A DNA stretch of 64,000 nt, taken from positions 1 to 64,000 of the forward strand of contig NZ_JACHGH010000016.1 of the NCBI RefSeq assembly GCF_014207435.1. The letters are read 5' to 3'. The notes beneath the pieces were generated by a model, which was given only the letters and a program-made list of their open reading frames with translations, was not told where the DNA came from and searched no databases. Position 1 is the first letter of the stretch, and each line of letters begins with the position of its first letter. Source of the stretch: Salirhabdus euzebyi (lineage in GTDB: Bacteria > Bacillota > Bacilli > Bacillales > Alkalibacillaceae). The position numbers were made by a program, and so were the translations under genes. Positions 33,163-43,997 of the stretch are shown in pieces.

Positions 33163-33203
33163 GTTTAGTGCACCTCCTTACAAGGCCTGATCAAAATTAG
33201 TTT

Positions 33204-33611
<408 letters not shown>

Positions 33612-33614
33612 TTA

Positions 33615-33878
33615 TTAAATGATTACTGCTTCTTCAATAACATCTACTAAACGAAAACGTTTTGTAGCAGATAGTGGGCGAGTCTCCATAATCGTTACGA
33701 TATCGCCTTGTTTCGCTTGATTATTTTCATCATGCGCTTTAAATTTCTTTGAGTATTTTACACGTTTTCCATAAAGCTTATGGAATTTATATGTTTCTAC
33801 TAAGACAGTGATTGTTTTATCCATCTTGTCTGAAACAACGCGGCCAGTATAAACCTTACGATCGCTGCGTTCACTCAT
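33615..33878 (-). CDS. rpsQ: 30S ribosomal protein S17 (uS17)
   Basis: An 87-residue OB-fold protein with [17 protein letters not shown] and [18 protein letters not shown]. 20 bp after rpmC. Confidence 0.98.
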   Translation of the reverse strand: MSERSDRKVYTGRVVSDKMDKTITVLVETYKFHKLYGKRVKYSKKFKAHDENNQAKQGDIVTIMETRPLSATKRFRLVDVIEEAVII

Positions 33879-33898
33879 TGAGGCAGACCTCCTCTCAA

Positions 33899-34526
<628 letters not shown>

Positions 34527-34544
34527 ATTGCAAATCCCCCTTCC

Positions 34545-35186
34545 TTATTTGTTTTTCTTAGTTGGAAGGACTTCTCCACGATAAATCCACACTTTAACAC
34601 CTAGTTTACCGTAAGTTGTGTCTGCTTCTGCAGTTCCATAATCAATATCTGCACGAAGAGTGTGTAGTGGTACAGTTCCTTCACTATAATGTTCAGCACG
34701 AGCAATATCTGCACCGCCTAGACGTCCTGATACTTGAGTTTTGATACCTTTAGCACCGGCACGCATAGCGCGTTGAATAGCTTGCTTCTGGACACGACGG
34801 AAAGAAACACGATTTTCTAACTGACGTGCAATGTTATCAGCTACAAGAGTAGCATCTAATTCAGGTCTTTTCACCTCAACGATGTTGATATGAACTTTTT
34901 TACCTGTAAGGTTGTTAAGTGAATTACGAAGTGCTTCTACTTCAGATCCACCTTTACCGATTACCATACCCGGCTTTCCAGTATGGATAGTAATGTTAAC
35001 ACGGCTAGCTGCACGTTCGATTTCTACAGAGGAAAGAGCCGCGTCTTTTAGACGGTTTTCAATATATTCACGAATTTTAATATCTTCATGAAGTAAGTCT
35101 GAAAAATCTTTTCCAGCGTACCATTTTGATTCCCAGTCACGAATAATACCAACTCGTAGACCTATCGGGTTAACTTTTTGACCCAC
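34545..35186 (-). CDS. rpsC: 30S ribosomal protein S3 (uS3)
   Basis: A 213-residue protein, slightly shorter than B. subtilis S3. The KH domain has [13 protein letters not shown], and the C-terminal domain has [20 protein letters not shown], basic residues forming the mRNA entry helicase. 3 bp after rplV. Confidence 0.98.
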   Translation of the reverse strand: MGQKVNPIGLRVGIIRDWESKWYAGKDFSDLLHEDIKIREYIENRLKDAALSSVEIERAASRVNITIHTGKPGMVIGKGGSEVEALRNSLNNLTGKKVHINIVEVKRPELDATLVADNIARQLENRVSFRRVQKQAIQRAMRAGAKGIKTQVSGRLGGADIARAEHYSEGTVPLHTLRADIDYGTAEADTTYGKLGVKVWIYRGEVLPTKKNK

Positions 35187-35189
35187 AGA

Positions 35190-35531
35190 TTATCCCTCCT
35201 TCTTTTCTGATACAATAACCGTAATATGGCTAGTGCGTTTGTTAATTTGTGATGCACGACCCATCGCACGAGGACGGAAACGTTTCAATGTAACACCTTC
35301 ATCCACGAATGCCTCTGAAATAAATAGACTTTCAGGGTCTAGCTCATAATTGTGCTCAGCGTTTGCTATAGCTGATTTTAGAACTTTCTCAACAATTGGA
35401 GAAGCCGCACGATTAGTATGGCTTAATATAGCAAAAGCTTCGCCAATATCTTTTCCTCGAATTAAGTCAACCACTAAACGAGCCTTACGAGGAGCAATAC
35501 GAACGGTTTTTGCAACTGCTTTAGCTTGCAT
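35190..35531 (-). CDS. rplV: 50S ribosomal protein L22 (uL22)
   Basis: A 113-residue protein with [18 protein letters not shown] and the extended hairpin region [20 protein letters not shown], which lines the exit tunnel. The hairpin shows no deletion of the macrolide-resistance kind. Confidence 0.98.
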   Translation of the reverse strand: MQAKAVAKTVRIAPRKARLVVDLIRGKDIGEAFAILSHTNRAASPIVEKVLKSAIANAEHNYELDPESLFISEAFVDEGVTLKRFRPRAMGRASQINKRTSHITVIVSEKKEG

Positions 35532-35549
35532 CTTGTGTGCCTCCTCTCA

Positions 35550-35828
35550 TTAGCGTTTTGTTTTCTTATCGTCGCCAGCATGGCCTTTATACGTACGAGT
35601 AGGTGCGAATTCACCTAATTTATGGCCGACCATATCTTCCGTAACATATACCGGTACATGCTTGCGTCCATCATATACTGCAATCGTGTGTCCCACGAAG
35701 TTTGGGAAAATTGTTGAACGACGAGACCAAGTTTTAACAACTTGTTTCTTATCAGCTTCGTTTAAATTTTCCACTTTTTTCATCAAATGATCATCAACGA
35801 AAGGTCCTTTTTTCAAACTACGACCCAT
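35550..35828 (-). CDS. rpsS: 30S ribosomal protein S19 (uS19)
   Basis: A 92-residue protein with [16 protein letters not shown] and [15 protein letters not shown]; head of the 30S subunit. 57 bp after rplB. Confidence 0.98.
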   Translation of the reverse strand: MGRSLKKGPFVDDHLMKKVENLNEADKKQVVKTWSRRSTIFPNFVGHTIAVYDGRKHVPVYVTEDMVGHKLGEFAPTRTYKGHAGDDKKTKR

Positions 35829-35885
35829 GAATAAACCTCCCTTCGCAATTGACAGACTAATATCTGTTATCGTCTTTCAATCACG

Positions 35886-36719
35886 CTATTTTTTCTTACG
35901 ACGACGAACGATAAACTTATCAGAAGCTTTGTTACGCTTACGCGTTTTAAGACCAAGAGTTGGTTTGCCCCATGGTGACATTGGAGATGGTCTACCGATT
36001 GGTGCACGACCTTCACCACCACCGTGTGGGTGATCAACTGGGTTCATAACAGATCCACGTACAGTTGGGCGTTTGCCTTTCCAGCGATTACGTCCAGCTT
36101 TACCAATATTGATAAGCTCATGATCAAGGTTACCTACTTGACCGATAGTAGCACGGCAAGTTCCTAAGATCATACGTGTTTCACCAGAAGTTAAACGTAC
36201 AAGAACGTATTTATCTTCTCTACCAAGGATTTGAGCTTGTGCTCCAGCTGAACGAACTAACTGTCCACCACGTCCTGGTTTTAACTCGATATTGTGGATA
36301 ATTGTACCCACAGGGATTGTTCTAAGTTCTAGTGCGTTACCAACTTTAATGTCAGCACCTTCACCAGACTGAATTTCATGACCTACTTCTAGACCTTTTG
36401 GTGCTAGAATATAACGTTTTTCACCATCTGCATAGTTAATTAATGCGATGTTAGATGTACGGTTCGGATCATATTCAATAGTAGCAACGCGTCCTGGTAT
36501 TCCGTCTTTATCACGTTTGAAGTCGATAATACGGTACTTACGCTTGTGGCCGCCACCTTGATGACGAACAGTCAACTTACCTTGGTTGTTACGACCAGCT
36601 TTTTTGCTAAGCGGTGCAAGCAAGGATTTCTCAGGTTGACTCGTAGTAATCTCAGCAAAATCAGAAGCTGACATTCCACGACGACCGTTTGAGGTTGGCT
36701 TGTATTTTTTGATCGCCAT
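35886..36719 (-). CDS. rplB: 50S ribosomal protein L2 (uL2)
   Basis: A 277-residue protein with the C-terminal loop [18 protein letters not shown], whose conserved His lies near the peptidyl transferase centre, and basic tail ending VRRRKKK. Confidence 0.98.
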   Translation of the reverse strand: MAIKKYKPTSNGRRGMSASDFAEITTSQPEKSLLAPLSKKAGRNNQGKLTVRHQGGGHKRKYRIIDFKRDKDGIPGRVATIEYDPNRTSNIALINYADGEKRYILAPKGLEVGHEIQSGEGADIKVGNALELRTIPVGTIIHNIELKPGRGGQLVRSAGAQAQILGREDKYVLVRLTSGETRMILGTCRATIGQVGNLDHELINIGKAGRNRWKGKRPTVRGSVMNPVDHPHGGGEGRAPIGRPSPMSPWGKPTLGLKTRKRNKASDKFIVRRRKKK

Positions 36720-36755
36720 CTCAAATTCCCTCCTTCAGTAATAGTCTATTTACGA

Positions 36756-37046
36756 TTAAACACCTTCAAAGAAGTCTAGTTCTTTGCTATCAGGTGTTAA
36801 AGTTACAACTGCTTTCTTGCGGTCCGGACGATATCCTCCGTGACGACCCATTCTTCTAAACTTACCTTTTTTATTCAATGTGTTAACCTTATCAACTTCT
36901 ACTCCAAAAATCAGTTCAACTGCAACTTTGATTTCTGTTTTGTTAGCTCTAGGGTCCACTTCGAATGTATATTTCTTTTCTGCCATTAAATCAGCTGATG
37001 CCTCAGTAATTACAGGGCGCTTAATAATATCACGCGGATCTTTCAT
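36756..37046 (-). CDS. rplW: 50S ribosomal protein L23 (uL23)
   Basis: A 96-residue protein, [15 protein letters not shown], with the basic loop [19 protein letters not shown]23 sits at the exit tunnel and docks trigger factor and SRP. Its ATG overlaps the rplD stop region by 1 bp. Confidence 0.98.
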   Translation of the reverse strand: MKDPRDIIKRPVITEASADLMAEKKYTFEVDPRANKTEIKVAVELIFGVEVDKVNTLNKKGKFRRMGRHGGYRPDRKKAVVTLTPDSKELDFFEGV

Positions 37047-37666
37047 TACGCAAGCACCTCCCCTGCTTTATCGGCTGCATCTTTAGTGATTACTAGTGTG
37101 TCATGCGTTAACAAATCAAGTACGTTAACTTGATCAACAGTCAACACTTTAACTCCTTGAATGTTGTTAGCAGAACGCTCAACATTTACATCTAAATCAG
37201 CAGTAACAATTAATGCACTTTCAACTTTTAAGCCTTCTAGTAATTTAATAACATCTTTTGTTTTTGGAGCTTCAATAGAAAGAGCATCTAAAACAATAAT
37301 GTTTTCTTCTACAACTTTACTAGATAGAGCAGATTTTAAAGCTAAGCGACGAACCTTTTTCGGTAGTTTATAGCTGTAGCTTCTTGGAGTAGGACCAAAT
37401 ACTGTTCCTCCACCAACCCATTGAGGAGAACGAATAGAACCTTGACGTGCACGGCCAGTTCCCTTTTGTCTCCATGGCTTACGGCCACCACCGCTTACTT
37501 CAGAACGATTTTTAACTTTATGCGTACCTTGACGCAATGACGCACGCTGTGCATGAACAGCTTCATGTAAAACATGTGTGTTTGGCTCAATACCAAAAAC
37601 AGCTTCTGCTAGTTCGATATCACCAGCTTTTGTGCCATCTTGTTTAAATAGTGCTACTTTAGGCAT
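37046..37666 (-). CDS. rplD: 50S ribosomal protein L4 (uL4)
   Basis: A 206-residue protein with the long tunnel loop [20 protein letters not shown]. The start at 37666 ([11 protein letters not shown]) is preceded by GGAGG; six extra upstream codons in frame cover the RBS. Confidence 0.98.
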   Translation of the reverse strand: MPKVALFKQDGTKAGDIELAEAVFGIEPNTHVLHEAVHAQRASLRQGTHKVKNRSEVSGGGRKPWRQKGTGRARQGSIRSPQWVGGGTVFGPTPRSYSYKLPKKVRRLALKSALSSKVVEENIIVLDALSIEAPKTKDVIKLLEGLKVESALIVTADLDVNVERSANNIQGVKVLTVDQVNVLDLLTHDTLVITKDAADKAGEVLA

Positions 37667-37694
37667 GACATATCCTCCCTTCATTTAATAGTTA

Positions 37695-38321
37695 TTACGC
37701 CTTTACCGCACTTGTAATTTGAATGAAAGATTTTTTCGCACCTGGAACATTACCTTTAATAAGTAATAGATTGTTTTCAGTATCTACTTTAACAACTTCT
37801 AGGTTTTGAATTGTTACCGTTTCGCCACCCATTTGTCCAGGAAGTTTTTTCCCTTTCAATACGTGCATAGGATCAATAGGACCCATAGTACCTGGGCGTC
37901 TGTGATAACGAGAACCGTGACTCATAGGTCCACGAGACTGGTTATGACGCTTAATAGCACCTTGGAAACCTTTCCCTTTAGAAGTACCTGTTACATCAAT
38001 CTTTTCTCCAGCTTCAAAAATATCTACTTTCACTTCTTGACCAACTTCATAGTTGCCAAGATCTGCATTACGGATTTCGCGAATGTAGCGCTTAGGGGTT
38101 GTATTTGCTTTTTCAGCATGACCCTTTTCAGGTTTGTTTGATCGAACTGGTTTTTTATCTGATACACCCAACTGAATAGCTTCATAACCGTCATTTTCAA
38201 CTGTCTTAACTTGTAATACTACGTTAGGATCAGCTTGAACAACAGTCACTGGTACTAATTCGCCTTCCTCATTGAAAAGTTGAGTCATTCCAATTTTTCG
38301 ACCTAAGATTCCTTTCGCCAT
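37695..38321 (-). CDS. rplC: 50S ribosomal protein L3 (uL3)
   Basis: A 208-residue protein with [18 protein letters not shown] and the central finger [20 protein letters not shown], which reaches the peptidyl transferase region. GGAGGTG precedes the ATG. Confidence 0.98.
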   Translation of the reverse strand: MAKGILGRKIGMTQLFNEEGELVPVTVVQADPNVVLQVKTVENDGYEAIQLGVSDKKPVRSNKPEKGHAEKANTTPKRYIREIRNADLGNYEVGQEVKVDIFEAGEKIDVTGTSKGKGFQGAIKRHNQSRGPMSHGSRYHRRPGTMGPIDPMHVLKGKKLPGQMGGETVTIQNLEVVKVDTENNLLLIKGNVPGAKKSFIQITSAVKA

Positions 38322-38356
38322 CCGTTACACCTCCTAATTAAATCAAATTTTATTTT

Positions 38357-38692
<336 letters not shown>

Positions 38693-38723
38693 TTAAATAG
38701 ACATTCTCCGCGAAAATTTCCTT

Positions 38724-38752
38724 ACACCCGCCATGGCAAAGGGGCCGGGTGT
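38724..38752 (-). promoter_or_regulatory. stem-loop in the S10 operon leader
   Basis: Minus-strand ACACCCG (38746-38752) pairs with CGGGTGT (38724-38730) around a GC-rich loop that includes GCCATGG. It is in the roughly 120-nt leader before rpsJ. A role in r-protein autoregulation is possible but unproven. Confidence 0.5.
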
Positions 38753-38797
38753 GTCAGCAACCTTCCGCATCATCGCCTTTTATGACCAACATTACAT

Positions 38798-38826
38798 ATT
38801 ATATAGAATTTAAAGGCGTTATGCAA
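38798..38826 (-). promoter_or_regulatory. S10 operon promoter P2 (sigma-A)
   Basis: Minus-strand TTGCAT (38821-38826), 17-bp spacer, TATAAT (38798-38803). Closest promoter to rpsJ. Confidence 0.82.
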
Positions 38827-38862
38827 CCATGAATTTCTATATTCATCATTGACACTCAAAAT

Positions 38863-38891
38863 ATTATACATACATTCGAAAATAAATTCAA
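38863..38891 (-). promoter_or_regulatory. S10 operon promoter P1 (sigma-A)
   Basis: Minus-strand TTGAAT (38886-38891), 17-bp spacer, TATAAT (38863-38868), 65 bp upstream of P2. Confidence 0.75.
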
Positions 38892-38940
38892 ATGGAAAAA
38901 AGCGGTTGTTTTTTGCATACGAAAAAAAATCACAAAAACA

Positions 38941-39040
38941 ACTGCTAGCACCGCACCGTATGCGGAGCACAAAAAGCGTTCAGTCCCCGAGTGCCTGGCA
39001 TTTGTGCACTGCATTTTTTTCTGTTCATCCGGCTGTCTTG
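38941..39040. repeat. candidate intergenic repeat element between tuf and the S10 promoters
   Basis: A GC-richer block in an AT-rich spacer. It has a perfect CCGCA/TGCGG hairpin (38951-38965) with outer GC pairs, followed by GTTCAGTCCCCGAGTGCCTGG and an AGTGC/GCACT inverted repeat (38990-39010). Blocks with GAGTGCCTGGCA-type palindromes recur in Bacillaceae intergenic DNA; only one copy is in this window, so the repeat status is inferred. No gene is seen in the 414-bp spacer. Confidence 0.4.
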
Positions 39041-39043
39041 GCA

Positions 39044-39083
39044 CAAAAAAACAGGCGGATTAATAATAATCCACCTGTTTTCA
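39044..39083 (-). terminator. terminator of tuf (end of str operon)
   Basis: Minus-strand AAAACAGGTGGATTA, short loop, TAATCCGCCTGTTTT, followed by more T; one mismatch only. 20 bp after the tuf stop. Confidence 0.9.
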
Positions 39084-39103
39084 TATAGATTAGTAAGTAA
39101 AAC

Positions 39104-40294
39104 TTACTTTTCGATTTTTGCAACAACGCCAGCGCCTACTGTACGTCCACCTTCACGAATAGAGAACTTAGTTCCGTCTTCGATAGCGATTGGTGAAATA
39201 AGTTCAACTGTCATTTCAACGTTATCGCCAGGCATTACCATTTCAACGCCTTCAGGAAGTTGACAAATACCAGTTACGTCAGTTGTACGGAAGTAGAACT
39301 GCGGACGGTAGTTTGTGAAGAATGGAGTATGACGTCCACCTTCTTCTTTAGATAGTACATAAACTTCAGCTTTGAAGTTAGTGTGTGGAGTAATAGTTCC
39401 TGGCTTAGCAAGAACTTGGCCACGGTTGATGTCATCACGAGAAACCCCACGAAGTAGAGCACCAATGTTGTCACCAGCTTCAGCGTAATCAAGAAGTTTA
39501 CGGAACATTTCAACACCAGTTACAGTTGTTTTAGATGGAGCTTCAGCAAGACCAATGATCTCAACTTCGTCACCAACTTTAACTTGACCACGCTCAACAC
39601 GGCCAGTTGCAACTGTACCACGACCAGTGATTGAGAATACATCCTCAACTGGCATCATGAATGGCTTGTCAGTATCACGTTCTGGAGTTGGGATATACTC
39701 ATCCACAGCTTCCATTAATTCAAAAATAGCGTTAACATATTGCTCTTCACCTTCAAGAGCTTTAAGAGCAGAACCTTTAATAACTGGTACATCATCACCA
39801 GGGAAGTCATACTCAGTTAATAGGTCGCGAACTTCCATTTCTACTAGTTCAAGAAGCTCTTCGTCATCTACCATGTCACATTTGTTTAAGAATACTACGA
39901 TCGCAGGTACACCTACTTGACGAGAAAGTAGAATGTGCTCACGAGTTTGTGGCATTGGGCCATCAGCTGCAGATACAACTAGGATAGCTCCGTCCATTTG
40001 TGCAGCACCAGTGATCATGTTTTTAACATAGTCAGCGTGACCTGGGCAGTCTACGTGTGCATAGTGACGGTTGTCAGTTTCATACTCAACGTGTGCAGTT
40101 GAGATTGTGATACCACGCTCGCGCTCTTCTGGAGCACCATCGATAGAATCGTATGCGCGTGCTTCACCTCTACCGTATTTGTTGAAAAGAGTAGTAGTGA
40201 TTGCTGCAGTTAAAGTAGTTTTCCCGTGGTCAACGTGTCCAATTGTACCAACGTTAACGTGGGGCTTAGAACGATCGAATTTTGCTTTACCCAT
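39104..40294 (-). CDS. tuf: elongation factor Tu
   Basis: A 396-residue GTPase delivering aminoacyl-tRNA to the ribosome. G1 [10 protein letters not shown]3 DCPGHADY, G4 NKCD, and the switch region [11 protein letters not shown] are intact; C-terminal barrels contain GGRHTPFF, the kirromycin/tRNA site. Last gene of the str operon, 131 bp after fusA, with its own terminator. Confidence 0.99.
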   Translation of the reverse strand: MGKAKFDRSKPHVNVGTIGHVDHGKTTLTAAITTTLFNKYGRGEARAYDSIDGAPEERERGITISTAHVEYETDNRHYAHVDCPGHADYVKNMITGAAQMDGAILVVSAADGPMPQTREHILLSRQVGVPAIVVFLNKCDMVDDEELLELVEMEVRDLLTEYDFPGDDVPVIKGSALKALEGEEQYVNAIFELMEAVDEYIPTPERDTDKPFMMPVEDVFSITGRGTVATGRVERGQVKVGDEVEIIGLAEAPSKTTVTGVEMFRKLLDYAEAGDNIGALLRGVSRDDINRGQVLAKPGTITPHTNFKAEVYVLSKEEGGRHTPFFTNYRPQFYFRTTDVTGICQLPEGVEMVMPGDNVEMTVELISPIAIEDGTKFSIREGGRTVGAGVVAKIEK

Positions 40295-40351
40295 TTATAT
40301 TTCCTCCTTCAAAAATAAATAATCTTATGGATTTTTGTATTTATATATACT

Positions 40352-40382
40352 CGGAAGTGTACAGTGTTTTTCGCACACTTCC
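40352..40382. repeat. inverted repeat in the fusA-tuf spacer
   Basis: GGAAGTGT/ACACTTCC, 8 bp perfect, with a 14-nt loop. There is no T-tract on either side, so it is not a classic terminator; it could be an mRNA processing or stability hairpin between fusA and tuf. Confidence 0.5.
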
Positions 40383-40425
40383 AAGCTTATAACTACTTTA
40401 TAATGGATAGTTAAAGAAAAATCAA

Positions 40426-42504
40426 TTACTGTCCACTATTTTTCTTAATAATTTCTTCAGAAATTGATTTTGGAACTTCTTCATAGTGACTGAAGTGCAT
40501 TGTATATGTTCCACGACCTTGCGTGTTAGAACGTAATGCAGTTGCGTATCCAAACATTTCTGAAAGTGGTACGAACGCATTAACAACTTGCGCATTACCA
40601 CGAGCACCCATACCTTCTACACGGCCACGACGTGACGTGATGTCACCCATGATATCACCCATGTATTCTTCTGGGATAACAACTTCTACTTTCATCATAG
40701 GCTCAAGAATAACAGGACTACACTTATTCTTAGCTGCTTTTAATGCCATAGAAGCTGCAACTTTAAACGCCATTTCACTAGAGTCAACATCATGGTAAGA
40801 ACCATCATATAATGTTGCTTTAACATCGATTAGTGGATAACCAGCTAATACACCGTTTTCTAGAGACTCTTTAATACCAGCCTCAACAGAAGGGATGTAT
40901 TCACGTGGTACAACACCACCAACGATTGCGTTTACGAATTCAAAGCCAGCGCCTTCTTCGTTTGGTTCGAATTTAACCCAAACGTGACCAAACTGACCAC
41001 GACCACCGGACTGACGTACAAACTTACCTTCAACTTCAGCAGAAGAACGGAAAGTTTCACGGTACGCAACCTGCGGAGCACCAACATTTGCTTCAACCTT
41101 GAATTCACGTCTCATACGATCAACAATGATATCTAAGTGAAGTTCACCCATACCAGAGATGATTGTTTGACCTGTTTCAGGGTTTGTTTCTGTCTTAAAT
41201 GTTGGATCTTCTTCAGCAAGTTTACCAAGTGCTACAGACATTTTGTCTTGGTCTGCTTTTGACTTAGGCTCAATCGCTACTGAAATAACTGGTTCAGGGA
41301 ATTCCATAGACTCTAAGATAACAAGGCTTTTCTCGTCACATAAAGTATCACCAGTACTAGTATCTTTCAAACCAACAGCCGCAGCAATATCACCTGAGTA
41401 AACTGTTGCAATTTCTTCACGAGAGTTCGCATGCATTTGTAGAATACGTCCTACACGCTCACGCTTATCTTTCGTTGAGTTTTGAACGTAAGTACCTGCA
41501 TCTAATGTACCAGAGTACACACGGAAGAATGTAAGTTTACCTACATATGGATCCGTCATAACTTTAAATGCAAGTGCTGAGAATGGTTCTTTATCATCAG
41601 ATTTACGAACAATTTTTTCATCAGTGTCAGGAATATGACCTTCAATTGCAGGTACATCCAATGGTGATGGTAAGTAATCAATTACTGCATCAATTAAAAG
41701 CTGAACACCTTTGTTTTTGAAGGCTGATCCACATAGTACAGGGTAGAATTCAACAGTTAAAGTTGCTTTACGTACAGCAGCTTTAAGTTCTTCGTTTGAA
41801 ATTTCTTCCCCTTCTAAATAACGCATCATTAGATCTTCATCTAATTCAGCCACTGCTTCGATTAACTTAGTGCGATACTCTTCCGCTTGATCCTTATATT
41901 CATCAGGAATAGGGCGAGCCTCTGCACGAGTACCTAAATCATCAAGATAGAAAAATGCTTCCATCTCAATAAGATCGATAATACCTTCAAATTCATCTTC
42001 CGCACCAATTGGAAGTTGAATTGGGTGAGCGTTAGCTCCAAGACGATCATGCATAGTTCCTACAGAATATAGGAAATCTGCGCCGATTTTATCCATCTTG
42101 TTAACGAAAACAATACGTGGTACGCCATAAGTTGTTGCTTGGCGCCACACTGTTTCTGTTTGTGGTTCAACACCAGACTGAGCGTCTAGTACCGCAACTG
42201 AACCGTCTAGTACACGTAGTGAACGCTCTACCTCCACTGTGAAGTCTACGTGCCCTGGAGTATCGATAATGTTGATTCTATGATCTTTCCATTGAGCTGT
42301 CGTAGCAGCAGAAGTGATTGTAATTCCACGTTCTTGTTCTTGTTCCATCCAGTCCATTTGGGAAGCACCTTCGTGAGTTTCCCCAATTTTATGGATTCTT
42401 CCTGTATAGAAAAGAATACGCTCTGTTGCAGTTGTTTTACCGGCATCGATGTGAGCCATGATACCAATATTACGCGTTCTTTCCAAGGAGAACTCTCTAG
42501 CCAT
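40426..42504 (-). CDS. fusA: elongation factor G
   Basis: A 692-residue translocation GTPase. G1 [10 protein letters not shown]3 DTPGHVDF, G4 NKMDK, and domain IV ending [17 protein letters not shown]-like (here [16 protein letters not shown]) are present. 44 bp after rpsG. Confidence 0.99.
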   Translation of the reverse strand: MAREFSLERTRNIGIMAHIDAGKTTATERILFYTGRIHKIGETHEGASQMDWMEQEQERGITITSAATTAQWKDHRINIIDTPGHVDFTVEVERSLRVLDGSVAVLDAQSGVEPQTETVWRQATTYGVPRIVFVNKMDKIGADFLYSVGTMHDRLGANAHPIQLPIGAEDEFEGIIDLIEMEAFFYLDDLGTRAEARPIPDEYKDQAEEYRTKLIEAVAELDEDLMMRYLEGEEISNEELKAAVRKATLTVEFYPVLCGSAFKNKGVQLLIDAVIDYLPSPLDVPAIEGHIPDTDEKIVRKSDDKEPFSALAFKVMTDPYVGKLTFFRVYSGTLDAGTYVQNSTKDKRERVGRILQMHANSREEIATVYSGDIAAAVGLKDTSTGDTLCDEKSLVILESMEFPEPVISVAIEPKSKADQDKMSVALGKLAEEDPTFKTETNPETGQTIISGMGELHLDIIVDRMRREFKVEANVGAPQVAYRETFRSSAEVEGKFVRQSGGRGQFGHVWVKFEPNEEGAGFEFVNAIVGGVVPREYIPSVEAGIKESLENGVLAGYPLIDVKATLYDGSYHDVDSSEMAFKVAASMALKAAKNKCSPVILEPMMKVEVVIPEEYMGDIMGDITSRRGRVEGMGARGNAQVVNAFVPLSEMFGYATALRSNTQGRGTYTMHFSHYEEVPKSISEEIIKKNSGQ

Positions 42505-42548
42505 GAATCTTTCTCCTTCCTAGAGTAAAATTTAGTTGAATTAATATT

Positions 42549-43019
42549 CTACCAACGATAGTGAGCAAATGCTTTGTTTGCTTCTGCCATCTTATGCATA
42601 TCTTCACGCTTTTTAACAGATGCACCTGTATTGTTTGCTGCATCTAAAACTTCGTTAGCAAGACGCTCTTCCATTGTTTTCTCTCCACGTTGGCGAGAAT
42701 AAAGAACAATGTGACGAAGTCCTAATGCTTGACGACGCTCAGGGCGAACTTCAACCGGTACTTGGTAGTTTGATCCACCAACACGACGAGCGCGCACTTC
42801 CAATACTGGCATAATGTTTTTCATTGCTTGCTCAAATACTTCCATTGGCTCTTGGCCACTGCGTTCTTTCACTAATTCAAAAGCTCTATATAGAATCTTT
42901 TGTGCAGTTCCACGTTTACCATCAACCATGATTTGATTGATCAATTTTGTTACAAGCTTAGAATTATAAATTGGGTCTGGCAATACATCACGTTTAGCTA
43001 CTGGTCCTTTACGAGGCAT
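42549..43019 (-). CDS. rpsG: 30S ribosomal protein S7 (uS7)
   Basis: A 156-residue protein, [18 protein letters not shown], with [16 protein letters not shown]. The start at 43019 has AAGGAGGG upstream. S7 initiates assembly of the 30S head. Confidence 0.98.
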   Translation of the reverse strand: MPRKGPVAKRDVLPDPIYNSKLVTKLINQIMVDGKRGTAQKILYRAFELVKERSGQEPMEVFEQAMKNIMPVLEVRARRVGGSNYQVPVEVRPERRQALGLRHIVLYSRQRGEKTMEERLANEVLDAANNTGASVKKREDMHKMAEANKAFAHYRW

Positions 43020-43067
43020 GCGATACCCTCCTTTCAAGTTTGCTATAGAATTCTAGATTGTATTCTA

Positions 43068-43484
43068 TTATTTTTGTTTAGGTCTTTTCGTACCGTACTT
43101 AGAACGGCCTTGTTGACGACCTTCAACACCTGCAGTATCAAGCGCACCACGTACGATGTGGTAACGAACACCTGGTAAGTCTTTTACACGACCACCACGG
43201 ATCAATACAACACTATGCTCTTGAAGGTTATGGCCAATTCCTGGGATATACGCAGTAACCTCAATTCCGTTAGTTAAACGAACACGTGCATATTTACGCA
43301 AAGCTGAGTTCGGTTTCTTAGGTGTAAGGGTACCTACACGTGTACAAACACCACGTTTTTGTGGAGAAGATAAATTAGTTTGAGCTTTTTTGAAGCTGTT
43401 ATAACCTTTGTTTAGTGCTGGAGAGTCAGATTTCTTTGTTTTAGAAGTACGACCTTTACGCACAAGTTGGTTAATTGTAGGCAT
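43068..43484 (-). CDS. rpsL: 30S ribosomal protein S12 (uS12)
   Basis: A 138-residue protein, [12 protein letters not shown], with [15 protein letters not shown] and [13 protein letters not shown], the decoding-site loops; the Lys residues hit in streptomycin resistance are wild type. AAGGAGG precedes ATG 43484; the frame stays open far upstream but no RBS supports a longer protein. Confidence 0.98.
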   Translation of the reverse strand: MPTINQLVRKGRTSKTKKSDSPALNKGYNSFKKAQTNLSSPQKRGVCTRVGTLTPKKPNSALRKYARVRLTNGIEVTAYIPGIGHNLQEHSVVLIRGGRVKDLPGVRYHIVRGALDTAGVEGRQQGRSKYGTKRPKQK

Positions 43485-43584
43485 GATATGTGTCCTCCTT
43501 TCATTCATATTGTAATACCACACATCCAGGTGGTTCATAAAAAAGCAAAAAAACAAAGTTTCAGCAGAGGAATCTGCCAAATCC

Positions 43585-43836
43585 TTATCTTTTAATAGCG
43601 ACCGTAGCTGCACCAACATCTATCCCACATGATTTTCCTAGTTCTTTCATAGAATGAACAGGTAAAACCGGAATGTTTAATTCTTTCGCTAAGCGCACTA
43701 CCTTTTCTGTCACTCGTTGTTCTGCGTCTTCCGCAACAACAACTTCTTTTATTTCGCCATTTTTCATGGCCTTTAAAGTTTGCTTTGTACCTATAATTAC
43801 TTTCGACTTAGCCTGTGTCACTTTTTCATAAGACAT
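43585..43836 (-). CDS. rplGB: L7Ae-family K-turn binding protein RplGB (YbxF)
   Basis: An 83-residue protein starting [20 protein letters not shown], with [13 protein letters not shown] at the C-terminus. B. subtilis YbxF/RplGB binds kink-turn RNA and associates with ribosomes. The start at 43836 fits the family; the ORF's extra 13 codons upstream lie between promoter and RBS (GGAGG). First gene of the str operon. Confidence 0.95.
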   Translation of the reverse strand: MSYEKVTQAKSKVIIGTKQTLKAMKNGEIKEVVVAEDAEQRVTEKVVRLAKELNIPVLPVHSMKELGKSCGIDVGAATVAIKR

Positions 43837-43882
43837 TAATAAATCCTCCAAAGTAACAAGGTTAAACGGAAGCACCTTGAAT

Positions 43883-43911
43883 ATATTATCATCCTACATT
43901 GTGAATGTCAA
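43883..43911 (-). promoter_or_regulatory. str operon promoter (rplGB-rpsL-rpsG-fusA-tuf)
   Basis: Minus-strand TTGACA (43906-43911), 17-bp spacer, TAATAT (43883-43888), about 47 bp before rplGB. Confidence 0.85.
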
Positions 43912-43997
43912 TGGAATTCTCAAAGTATGAATAATAGTTGTTTATCACCTTGTTTAGGTAATATCAAGGCACTTCCCATTTACCTAGTAAACACTTG

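Noticed and set aside
38770-39088. Short overlapping ORFs on both strands between tuf and rpsJ
   Set aside because: They cover the mapped S10 promoters and the tuf terminator and have no RBS, so they are not genes.
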